Source: Methylobacterium sp. 10
GTDB lineage: Bacteria > Pseudomonadota > Alphaproteobacteria > Rhizobiales > Beijerinckiaceae
Length of the DNA stretch: 64,000 nt
Direction of reading: 5' to 3'
Assembly (NCBI RefSeq): GCF_000519085.1
Contig: NZ_KI912577.1
Location: 2,712,632-2,776,631, forward strand
A program made the translations under genes and the position numbers. Shown here piece by piece: positions 10,901 through 16,857 of this stretch. Within the stretch, counting starts at the first letter, position 1. Each line of letters starts with the position of its first letter. Below the pieces are notes generated by a model, which made no database searches, had not been told where the DNA came from, and was given only the letters and a program-made list of their open reading frames with translations.

Positions 10901-12399
10901 TGATCCTTCGGATTCTTGATCTTAGAGAACCGGTCCATAAGATCGGGCAGGAAGGCGTCAGGATCGGCGCGGCGGGCGCGGTCCATTTGATCTGCCGAGC
11001 CAAAGCCAAGCTGCTTAACGAGGTCGCGTGCCTGCTTGCCCTCGTCACCGTGCTTTTTCACGAGGCGCGGCATTTCGATGAGGCGCGAGGCCACGTAATC
11101 GAACAGGCGTCCGCTCTGGCCTGCTTGGTTGCCCAACGAGGTCGAGGCCGAACCGAAAGCGAGACCGGCTTCCTGGCTCATGCCGAGCACCTGTGAGGCG
11201 CCCGCGCCGCGTTGCATGAAGCTGATCAGCTTTTCTGGAGTCGTCGATTGCTTGGCAGCGAGGTGTTGCAGGGTGTTCGCCACCGACTGGAGGCGCTTGG
11301 CGTCAAACTTTTCCCCCTGCGAGGTCAAGATCGTATTGACCGTGCCAAGCGTGTCCGTGACCGTCTCAAACGGAACCGACCATGCTTCCGAGACCTTGGT
11401 CGAAAGTTCGGCGAAGGCACTGGCACCAGCGGCGGGGATCCCGAGCTTCGTAGCGTCAACCCACGCCGTCAGGAGCCTGTCTGTTCCTGTCCCAAGGGCT
11501 TCCGCCATGGGAGCGGCCCATTGGTCGCGCAGCTTGCGGGCGGCATCCTTCGACAGACCCCCGTAGATCTGGGCATTTACTTCCGCCGAGTCGATGTCCG
11601 ACTCCGCACCAAGGGATCGACGGACCAAAGCCCCGGTTCCGGCGGCACCGGCAGCGCCTACAGCCGTGGTGGTACGGGCGAAGCGGCCAACTGCATCGCG
11701 GGCATGACCACCAGCGGCGCGGCTGTAGCGGCCCAGGTCGGCGCGGTTGGTCTCGCGGTCGCGCTCTAGCTCCCGTTCGTGGGTTTGTCTCAGGCGGAAA
11801 AGGTAGCGTTGCCCCTGGATTTTCGAGCGCAGGCTTGCAGCGTGGTCGCGTTCGTCGGCGGCGGCAGTACGAGCCTGTTCGGCGGCGACGGCGCGCTCCT
11901 CCGATACCCGCTGGCGAGCCATTCGGGCCAGAGTGCCGAGCTTGGTCCGTAGGGTGGCGATGCCCTGCTTTTCGACCTTGGCGGCTTCATCGGCGACGGC
12001 CTTTTCCGCACCGACGCGGAGAGCTGTGACCTTGGCCGTACCTTGGATTTTCGCTTTGAGGGCGGCTGTAGCGGCACGGTCGGCGGTGGCCTGCGCCTTT
12101 GCGATCGATCCGGCTTCCCGGCGCTGTAAGGCAGCGACCTTCGTCAGTCCCGTGAACTTCAGCTTGAGGTCCCTCGCGGCGTCGGCGGTCTCGCGAGCGA
12201 ATTCCGAGGTCGAGCGCGGTTTCGTCTTCGTCTGATTCGGCGATCCAGCGACGGAACCGGAGGCAGCGCGTTTCGCATCGCCTACAGTCTTCCGAAGTTT
12301 ATCGTTCAGACGATCGATCTCGCCTGCAATCTTTTTGAGCACCGGAGATGCGTCGTCGTGCGCTGTTACGCGCATTGATAGAGTTAGGTTGTCGGACAT
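7966..12399 (-). CDS. Phage tail tape measure protein with lysozyme and amidase-like domains (1477 aa)
   Basis: The N-terminal 200 residues are helical and Ala/Arg/Lys-rich, as in tail tape measure proteins. Residues about 250-570 carry the TP901-type core (AEVNAQIYGGL, AKQSTTPEKLISFMQRG, FTGREWLGEF). A strongly hydrophobic segment at about 680-726 could insert in the host membrane. Residues about 1030-1170 match a phage tail lysozyme domain (AASGILASMKQESGFNPQA, GLFQHHPDRR). Residues about 1190-1330 match a CHAP/NlpC-like TIGR02594 domain with WCASFVN and GGHVGIATG supplying Cys and His. The C-terminus ends in the short Asn/Gln-rich tail seen in such proteins. It should set tail length and help DNA cross the cell wall. 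No other tail, head or packaging gene is near it. Confidence 0.92.
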   Translation of the reverse strand: MSDNLTLSMRVTAHDDASPVLKKIAGEIDRLNDKLRKTVGDAKRAASGSVAGSPNQTKTKPRSTSEFARETADAARDLKLKFTGLTKVAALQRREAGSIAKAQATADRAATAALKAKIQGTAKVTALRVGAEKAVADEAAKVEKQGIATLRTKLGTLARMARQRVSEERAVAAEQARTAAADERDHAASLRSKIQGQRYLFRLRQTHERELERDRETNRADLGRYSRAAGGHARDAVGRFARTTTAVGAAGAAGTGALVRRSLGAESDIDSAEVNAQIYGGLSKDAARKLRDQWAAPMAEALGTGTDRLLTAWVDATKLGIPAAGASAFAELSTKVSEAWSVPFETVTDTLGTVNTILTSQGEKFDAKRLQSVANTLQHLAAKQSTTPEKLISFMQRGAGASQVLGMSQEAGLAFGSASTSLGNQAGQSGRLFDYVASRLIEMPRLVKKHGDEGKQARDLVKQLGFGSADQMDRARRADPDAFLPDLMDRFSKIKNPKDQERAIRFFTGREWLGEFGRMVKGIETYKEAAKLSQEAKGLDAIGKVWDLHKLKLAFVFKQFKSGWLNILGEFGKVLSPLARQAGDTFLAWSSKIRDGGLQARFKAGLEGLINGLGFKDLPALLEGILGKPNEGTAGAIESWRAAAFGFGQGLRDVANRIKALFSAFTGGDASPETIGRWTAKILGFSAALVILSPVIGIIGALSSGIIAVALAISTAHRIVKGLGTLGSGLKPPSPVRPVGPATAASGGLMSRIMGGLGKFFVPAAVATTTSMDKADKDKLALRLGQYAKDHFPVASDHAKPVEKSLTDRILGLFGRSPAPEEDTKPATPPTGPKAVEREIRGIVPKIAAPVAPSTPETGNPAVKDATVALSGVRAWSDPPAKLKQSVEDTRATARSVVPAIPAKPAASDEAPRVPATVTLVPTDWHDRLRSILDSFLDRLANLLPGVRLDTSPIRTSTTGDVAEVARAMGARLQLAALGAGGSAVSGLGSSLSNIGGGGGGGSLAYVSGGGAVAGSRLSNFGGRVSGNGVTAPMLKGEASANAKTAFEFFKGKGLSTEAASGILASMKQESGFNPQARGDGGRAHGLFQHHPDRRAAIQRATGINMSTASVAKQLEGAWWEMQHGDAGAQRALRILKQSGISARDAGGAFVQHFERPARDERASRGAMAEGFAREYGAGGSPSTGETSPSASVADAASRYVGMHELRNRVELSSFLGQDPAGNANAWCASFVNASLKAVGQAGTGSGIANSFLRWGKGITAEMAERGDVLVEHRGRGVDGQGGHVGIATGNKRINPKTGRLELEAISGNSSDAVKVEWEDAAKLAVRRSTQAATGINRAVDKVGKAVETAKTIGDGMTSTEWRKASDASLVAPDAQRSTGTDNPVRTLTEGALKDRAKALAAASPTNAESLAKAAPSPAARGIVPNAPANGGGNGASITAPITIHHHGDSAQLANQVQNRIQETRNWQSRDQDFQSV

Positions 12400-12439
12400 A
12401 GTGGTCTCAATGCTCTACCGATGACGGGAGCAGGTTGCT

Positions 12440-12497
12440 AAAAGGGCCTTTTGTATTTTTGGATACTAAGGCGTTCGGGAAGAAAGGGGCCTTTTGT
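12440..12497. repeat. Two palindromic repeats upstream of the tape measure gene
   Basis: AAAAGGGCCTTTTGT (12440-12454) and AAAGGGGCCTTTTGT (12483-12497) are near-identical direct copies, each almost a perfect palindrome with a 1-2 base centre. Their centres are 43 bases apart, about four turns of DNA. They lie in the divergent 12400-12729 gap between the tape measure gene and a small plus-strand gene. A palindrome without a loop cannot form a terminator hairpin, so paired sites for a dimeric regulator are the likelier reading. Confidence 0.55.
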
Positions 12498-12729
12498 TTT
12501 CCGCGCACCCGAGGCGGTCCTGTCAAGCAGGGGCCAAGCCACCACAAAAAGATTCGCTCAAATGCAAGCAAAGTCTTGCACGGTCTCAGTCATCACTTGA
12601 TCTATCAATGACTTAGCGTTTGCATGTTTGCTTGAATTCAAACACATGCCGGAATGCCGGATTGTACTTGCGGATACAATCAACATCGTGTTTCTCTCTC
12701 CGCATGGCGAGCTTGCCAGGGAGGAAAAC

Positions 12730-12918
12730 ATGACGGCGACGACGATGGATGCTGGCGAGGTCGATGCGCTTGAGGATGCGGTTGCGGTAGCAACACTCTG
12801 CGCAGAGAGGTTCCGGCATCCCCTCGCGGAGGCGGGCGCACGGGCGGTGCGAGACGCAATTCACAAGCTGCTAGACGATCTCTACGCCTTGGAGCGAGCG
12901 AGCTTGAGCGAAGCCTAG
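12730..12918 (+). CDS. Small hypothetical protein (62 aa)
   Basis: The ATG at 12730 follows GGGAGGAAAAC, a strong ribosome binding site, and is preferred over an upstream in-frame start at 12628 without one. The 62-residue product is acidic and mostly helical, rich in Ala and Glu, with no recognised domain. Its stop codon overlaps the stop of the opposing small gene on the minus strand (shared CTAG). The upstream region holds the paired palindromes, so its expression may be linked to that of the tape measure gene. Confidence 0.55.
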   Translation: MTATTMDAGEVDALEDAVAVATLCAERFRHPLAEAGARAVRDAIHKLLDDLYALERASLSEA

Positions 12919-13178
12919 CAGGCCAGGGCACCGTAGCTAGCGAGAACCTTCCTTCGGTCGAGCGGGTCGAGTCGCTTCAAGCAGGCCACAGTGAAGGCCA
13001 GCCAATCCGGATCGTGTTCCGCGATGTGAAGAGCAGCGCACAGAACATCAGCACGAGGTCCGCATATCAGGCGGGCGATGGCGCGCATGGCCCGGAGTCG
13101 TGCGCGCCTTTCGTCGTCCGGGATGTCGGGAGACCAGGGGCCGAAGGCGTAGCCCTTTTCTATCTGTTCGGAAGGCAT
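12915..13178 (-). CDS. Small hypothetical protein (87 aa)
   Basis: The product is not recognised. It has a Trp/Pro-rich N-terminus (GYAFGPWSPDIPDDE) followed by a helical stretch with two cysteines (LICGPRADVLCAALHIAEHD). Codon use resembles the neighbouring island genes. No clear ribosome binding site precedes the ATG. It converges with the 62-aa gene and is divergent from the serine recombinase gene. Confidence 0.45.
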   Translation of the reverse strand: MPSEQIEKGYAFGPWSPDIPDDERRARLRAMRAIARLICGPRADVLCAALHIAEHDPDWLAFTVACLKRLDPLDRRKVLASYGALAC

Positions 13179-13210
13179 AGGATTTCAGTCAGCGTCAGTC
13201 CTAGGTTTCG

Positions 13211-13324
13211 GTTGTCCGCTAGGCCATGCCTGTACGGACTCGAGAAAGAGCGGAGAAAACCTGTCCGTTAGGGTTGCTATCGGTCAACGGACGCGACTAT
13301 ATACGGACAACAGCTCAACGGACG
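13211..13324. repeat. Cluster of six ACGGAC-type repeats before the recombinase gene
   Basis: Copies of ACGGAC or its reverse GTCCGT/GTCCGC occur at 13214, 13234, 13263, 13288, 13304 and 13319. Two longer direct copies, TCAACGGACG, lie at 13284-13293 and 13315-13324, and the first and third copies are in reverse orientation. The block ends 11 bases before the start codon of the serine recombinase. Resolvases often bind several half-sites beside their own gene, so this may be the recombination site and operator. Confidence 0.55.
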
Positions 13325-13335
13325 GATTGAGGCCA

Positions 13336-13983
13336 ATGACGACGATCCTGTATGCCCGCGTAAGCACCAGCGAACAGACGCTCTCGCATCAGCGGACGAT
13401 GGCCGAGGAACGCGGCTTTCAATTCGATCACGTTCTGGCAGACCATGGCGTGTCTGGCGTCTCGACACGGCTGATTGAGCGGGCAGAGGGGAAACGCCTG
13501 TTCGATATGCTGCGAGCCGGTGACACCCTGGTTGTCCGCTGGGTTGATCGGCTCGGCCGCAACTATAAGGACGTGTGCAACGTGATGCGCGAGTTCATGC
13601 GCCGGGGCGTCATCGTCCGCACGGTCATCAACGGCATGACCTTCGATGGCTCAACGACAGACCCCATGCTGTGCGCCGTCAGAGATGCCCTGATCGGCTT
13701 CATGGCGGCGATGGGCCAAGCCCAGGCTGAGGCCACCAAGGAAGCCCAGCGCGCCGGTATTGCTGAGGCACGGGCCAAGGCAGATGCGACCGCCTACCGG
13801 GGCCGTAAGCCGTCCTATACCCGTGACCAACTCGACAAGGTTCGCAACCTGCACGGTCTCGGAACCAGCGTGTCCGTGATTGCGAAGGAAACATCCCTGT
13901 CTCGCCAGACCGTTTATCGGATCGTTGAAGACGAGGCAGAGGCAGAGGCCGCGCTGGCACGCTGGGAGCGCAAGGCCGCTTGA
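13336..13983 (+). CDS. Serine recombinase of the resolvase/invertase family (215 aa)
   Basis: The N-terminal catalytic domain begins TTILYARVSTSEQ, with the nucleophilic serine in YARVST. The conserved arginine region RWVDRLGRNYKD (about residue 70) and the long E helix (FMAAMGQAQAEATKEAQRAGI, about 115-140) follow. The C-terminal 60 residues form a Hin-like helix-turn-helix (SVIAKETSLSRQTVYRI). The length is that of small resolvases. ATG at 13336 is preferred to an in-frame start three codons earlier. The enzyme could resolve dimers of the circular element, or invert or regulate DNA at the adjacent repeat cluster. Confidence 0.92.
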   Translation: MTTILYARVSTSEQTLSHQRTMAEERGFQFDHVLADHGVSGVSTRLIERAEGKRLFDMLRAGDTLVVRWVDRLGRNYKDVCNVMREFMRRGVIVRTVINGMTFDGSTTDPMLCAVRDALIGFMAAMGQAQAEATKEAQRAGIAEARAKADATAYRGRKPSYTRDQLDKVRNLHGLGTSVSVIAKETSLSRQTVYRIVEDEAEAEAALARWERKAA

Positions 13984-14062
13984 TAGGTTGGCGGGCGGGA
14001 GCCGATACTTCCCCGCCCGCCGTCACCGCCGGGGCCAGCGCCGCTCCGGTCGGTGAATTCGA

Positions 14063-14506
14063 TTAGGCAGCTACGCCAGCCGCCTCACATGCCGCCTTAT
14101 ACTTATCCTCAGCACGTCCAAGCTCTGCGAGAAGCGGGGCTTCCCGTTCGGCAGTGATCTCTTCCAGGGTGCGAAGCCCGGTGATCGGCTCATGCGGGTT
14201 GCGGGTCCACCCTTCTTCCGCCATCAGCTCGCGGATTCGTTCTGCCTTTTGCGGGTGCATGGCTCGCAACTGGCCAGTGATGGGGCACTCAACGCTGGCG
14301 TCTCGCGTTCCCTGCGCCAGAAACTCACGCTCTGCCGCGATCCGTGCATCAGCCAAAACGTTCTGCGACCTTCGCACGCTCTGTACGGCCTGCCATACCG
14401 GATCGTTGAGCTTCGCTTGCAGTTCCTCCTTCTGCGTTTTGGCGAAACGTTCGCGCTGTAGATCAGTCAACGGCTTTTTGGGCTTGGTGTAGGGCATCAT
14501 GGTCAT
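14063..14506 (-). CDS. Hypothetical protein, last gene of the coupled operon (147 aa)
   Basis: No family is recognised. The protein is charged and mostly helical, with a short central segment containing one cysteine (DASVECPITGQLRAMHPQKAERI) that resembles a small ligand or zinc loop but lacks enough Cys/His to be sure. A coiled coil is likely near residues 105-140. The ATG lies 5 bases after the stop of the upstream 163-aa gene, so the two are co-transcribed. It converges with the serine recombinase gene. Confidence 0.55.
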   Translation of the reverse strand: MTMMPYTKPKKPLTDLQRERFAKTQKEELQAKLNDPVWQAVQSVRRSQNVLADARIAAEREFLAQGTRDASVECPITGQLRAMHPQKAERIRELMAEEGWTRNPHEPITGLRTLEEITAEREAPLLAELGRAEDKYKAACEAAGVAA

Positions 14507-14511
14507 CGTTC

Positions 14512-15003
14512 TTACTTCACAGTCTGAATGTACTGGATTGCGCTAGGGTCGCCCTGCTTATAGCGGCGCATGAGGTCGGTCAGGTTCACCTTGCCAGCGG
14601 CAGGCTTGCTCTTGCTCGACGGGGATTTGCTGCGCTCGAATTCGGCGAGGGCATCCGGGTCTCGCTTGGCGACGATCATGGCGTCAGTCAGCGACTTGGG
14701 CGGCTTGGACACGGGCGGCAGCGGCTTATCGGGACGGCGGGCACCTTCGGAAAAGAGCCAGGGGCGGGTGTCCTTTAATCGCCGCATGAAGCCGGGCAGC
14801 GTCATGTTTTGGTATCCGGCAGTGTCATCGAGGGCGATGCGCCCTTCGCTATCCAGAATGTTCACATCACCATCCGCACCGATCTGAATGTGATCGGCTA
14901 CCAGCTTGCAGAACTCGGAATGGACGGCGGGGGAGATGAGCGGATCGGCGGCCTTGATCTCGGCAGCGACGGCGGCATGGGCCGCGAGGTAGGCTTCAGA
15001 CAT
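14512..15003 (-). CDS. Hypothetical protein of the coupled operon (163 aa)
   Basis: The family is not recognised. The first 100 residues look globular, with WLFSEGARRP and an acidic DGDVNILDSEGRIAL strand-turn-strand segment. A Ser/Lys/Pro-rich linker (about residues 105-135) and a short basic helix follow. This layout resembles small head-assembly or accessory phage proteins, but similarity to a named family cannot be shown here. The ATG overlaps the stop of the preceding 59-aa gene (ATGTCTGA). Confidence 0.55.
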   Translation of the reverse strand: MSEAYLAAHAAVAAEIKAADPLISPAVHSEFCKLVADHIQIGADGDVNILDSEGRIALDDTAGYQNMTLPGFMRRLKDTRPWLFSEGARRPDKPLPPVSKPPKSLTDAMIVAKRDPDALAEFERSKSPSSKSKPAAGKVNLTDLMRRYKQGDPSAIQYIQTVK

Positions 15004-15175
15004 CGGTTGCTTCAGTCGGCGTTCGTGTTGGCGTTGAGGTTCGGGAGGATTCGAGGGCGGCTAGAGCGCGTTTCACCCGGCGTCGTTCCCGGTTGCGGTC
15101 GCGGCGCTCATTCCGGCGAGTGAGTTCGGCGGGGTCGAGGAACTGAGGATCGCTCCATCGGAGGATGACGGTCAT
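14996..15175 (-). CDS. Small basic protein of the coupled operon (59 aa)
   Basis: This short frame is supported by its overlaps: its ATG shares ATGA with the stop of the upstream 85-aa gene and its stop overlaps the ATG of the downstream 163-aa gene. The peptide starts MTVILRWSDPQFLDP, has a very basic arginine-rich helix in the middle and ends in a Thr/Pro-rich tail. It may bind nucleic acid, but no family is recognised. Confidence 0.55.
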   Translation of the reverse strand: MTVILRWSDPQFLDPAELTRRNERRDRNRERRRVKRALAALESSRTSTPTRTPTEATDV

Positions 15176-15429
15176 TGCACGGGCTCCGGTTCGGCGGGCT
15201 GACGGGATGCGCGGCGGGCCAGGGCGAACGCTTTTCGTTGCGCGCGGGTAGCTCGGCGGCGCTTGCGGCCCTGGTCTCTCTTCGAGAGGTACGCTTCAGT
15301 GCCAAAGGCGTGTGCGACCTGTTCGGCGAGGAATGATGAGGCGGTCATGCCAGCCTTTCCAGCGGCTTCATCCAGGGCGTTCGCGGCGTTGAGCGGTAGC
15401 GTGATCGACAGGAGGCGAGTGGCGATCAC
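15172..15429 (-). CDS. Ribbon-helix-helix-like protein (85 aa)
   Basis: The start is GTG and overlaps the upstream stop (GTGA). The first 45 residues fit a ribbon-helix-helix DNA-binding fold: a short strand LLSITLPL, helix AANALDEAAGKAG, turn MTAS, then helix SFLAEQVAHAF. A very basic tail (KRDQGRKRRRATRAQRK) follows. Such proteins usually act as repressors of their own operon. It is one of two in this operon, so one may act as antitoxin-like regulator and the other as a different operator-binding protein. Confidence 0.6.
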   Translation of the reverse strand: MIATRLLSITLPLNAANALDEAAGKAGMTASSFLAEQVAHAFGTEAYLSKRDQGRKRRRATRAQRKAFALARRASRQPAEPEPVQ

Positions 15430-15605
15430 TTCGAACCACCTCGCTCTTTGAAGCAGCCTGCGACCCAGGCGGGACGAAAGAAAACGAGATCGGCAATCAC
15501 CTTGGCCGCTGCCTTTGCGGGGTCATCCGAATACCTTGCAAGGAATGCGTGAGCGTAAGCGGGAACGACAATCGTCAGGGTGTGGGGCGTGGTATCGGCG
15601 GTCAC
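15426..15605 (-). CDS. Small hypothetical protein of the coupled operon (59 aa)
   Basis: The frame starts with GTG overlapping the stop of the upstream gene (GTGA) and ends by overlapping the GTG of the downstream gene. The peptide begins MTADTTPHTLTIVVPAYAHA and carries a helical Ala-rich stretch, with one cysteine near the end. The strand-helix pattern is weakly like a degenerate ribbon-helix-helix or ParD-like protein. Function unknown; the double overlap is the best support. Confidence 0.5.
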   Translation of the reverse strand: MTADTTPHTLTIVVPAYAHAFLARYSDDPAKAAAKVIADLVFFRPAWVAGCFKERGGSK

Positions 15606-15793
15606 TTCGCGGCGCTCCGTTTGTCGAGCGAAGCGGCAGCATCGGCTTGAAGCCGCATCAGGATCGCGCGGCGGGCGTAGGCTGATCGGGTGAGGTGTTC
15701 GCGGGCAGCAGCGTCATCGAGAGCCCGCACCATATCGGTTGCGAGCGATAGCCCGATCATCCTCGACGGGGGATCGGCGGCAGGGGTATTCAC
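15602..15793 (-). CDS. Ribbon-helix-helix (CopG-like) regulator, first gene of the coupled operon (63 aa)
   Basis: The GTG start at 15793 follows an AAGGAAC ribosome binding site with about 7-base spacing. The product shows the ribbon-helix-helix pattern: strand MIGLSLATD, helix MVRALDDAAAREH, turn LTRS, helix AYARRAILMRLQA. It is the first of six genes linked by 4- to 8-base overlaps or a 5-base gap, read toward 14063. An inverted repeat and a promoter lie about 200 bases upstream, so self-regulation of the operon is likely but inferred. Confidence 0.65.
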   Translation of the reverse strand: MNTPAADPPSRMIGLSLATDMVRALDDAAAREHLTRSAYARRAILMRLQADAAASLDKRSAAK

Positions 15794-15992
15794 TGTTTGT
15801 TCCTTTTCTGATTGGTGCCGAGGATGGGAAGCTCCCCGGCGGATTGTAGACACAGCTTGCCCCTGCGCCGGGAATGCGGTCCCGGTCCGGTCCCGGCTTC
15901 GGGTGCCGGGAGACCCATGAACGATAACAAAGACAGACAGACCGAAGTCCATCCGGGAAGTATCTCGTTTCCGAGACCCTTCACTTGTAAAT

Positions 15993-16021
15993 CTTATAGC
16001 ATGCCATGTTGAACTATGCAA
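15993..16021 (-). promoter_or_regulatory. Likely promoter of the six-gene operon
   Basis: On the minus strand a TTGCAT -35 box and a TATAAG -10 box are separated by 17 bases. The segment lies about 200 bases upstream of the first gene's GTG start and no other gene lies between. It is inferred from consensus only. Confidence 0.5.
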
Positions 16022-16039
16022 ATCGATATACGATTTTGC
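16018..16039. repeat. Inverted repeat at the operon promoter
   Basis: GCAAATCG and CGATTTTGC form an imperfect inverted repeat around an ATATA centre. It covers the upstream edge of the -35 box, a good place for an operator. It is a candidate binding site for one of the ribbon-helix-helix proteins of the operon. Confidence 0.4.
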
Positions 16040-16153
16040 TTGACAGGGTTCCGGGACAGACTCGACAGGGGCAAGGTCGTTGCAGTGGGACGAAGCATTC
16101 CCGTCCGCTTCGTTACTTCCGGTTCGCATCGATAGGAGGAGCAAGACCGATCT

Positions 16154-16405
16154 TCATCCCTCGAACGCCTCCATCGCCCTTTCCATGTCTTCGAGCGTCA
16201 TCACCGTCCCCGCCGATCCGACCGGGTGTTTCAGTGCATCAATCCAGGCGTCGAGGTCGTGTCTGTCCCAACGAACAAGACGGTCGTCCCCGAAGCGAAG
16301 TGGTACGACGGAACAGTGGCGCTCGAAGGCGGCGCGACTGAACCCAAGGTACGAGGCGGCTTGATCTCGGGTGAGGAGCCTTGGGACTATCGCGGCGCGA
16401 GACAT
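16154..16405 (-). CDS. Helix-turn-helix excisionase/AlpA-like protein (83 aa)
   Basis: The segment LLTRDQAASYLGFSRAAFERHC near the N-terminus is a MerR-type winged helix of the excisionase/AlpA kind, followed by the usual RLVRWDRHDLDAWIDAL wing with its tryptophans. The ATG at 16405 gives the normal family length. Proteins of this kind either help excise the element together with the integrase or activate its other genes. A second AlpA-like gene lies at 20229-20465, closer to the integrase, so the two may have different roles. Confidence 0.75.
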   Translation of the reverse strand: MSRAAIVPRLLTRDQAASYLGFSRAAFERHCSVVPLRFGDDRLVRWDRHDLDAWIDALKHPVGSAGTVMTLEDMERAMEAFEG

Positions 16406-16580
16406 CCGAACCTCCGGGCAGGTCGAAACTGAGGCCAAAGTACGCCCGGTTTCGCGGGTCCGTCAGTTCAATCGCCGGGTGGGTCAGGTTGGGAGGGGCG
16501 GCGCGGTCGTCCTCAACCGGATCATCGCCGCAACGTCGAGGCCCCTTGCTGAAAAGTCAGCATGGGTGGCGACAGGACGG

Positions 16581-16627
16581 GCCAGGAACCGCCTCGCGAG
16601 ACCCGCGAGGGTCTAGCTCCGCCTGGC
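16581..16627. repeat. Nested inverted repeats in a gene-free stretch
   Basis: An inner perfect pair CCTCGCG (16592-16598) and CGCGAGG (16604-16610) is enclosed by an outer pair GCCAGG (16581-16586) and CCTGGC (16622-16627). It could form a branched hairpin in DNA or RNA. It lies in the 16406-16857 gap, where I find no convincing gene. A structural RNA, an origin or a packaging/transfer site are possible. Confidence 0.4.
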
Positions 16628-16857
16628 TAGGAAACGCCGTCTCAGGACCGCCGGGACGCGCGCCACGATGGAGGTAGTGCGCCGCCCTTCCTCACACGCT
16701 CCACCACGTCCCAATTCTCAACGGTTGCGACAGGCGCGACGGTCGATGGTCTGACACAACGTCCGCCCCCGCACTCTTCACCGCCGATCTCTCACCCTTC
16801 GAACCGGCAGGACGCCTTAGGTTGCGCGCCCACTTCGCCGATCCCGGTCGGGATTGG

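Noticed and set aside
12440..12497. Reading the AAAAGGGCCTTTT motifs as terminators
   Set aside because: The palindromes have a centre of only one or two bases and so cannot form a hairpin loop; operator sites fit better.
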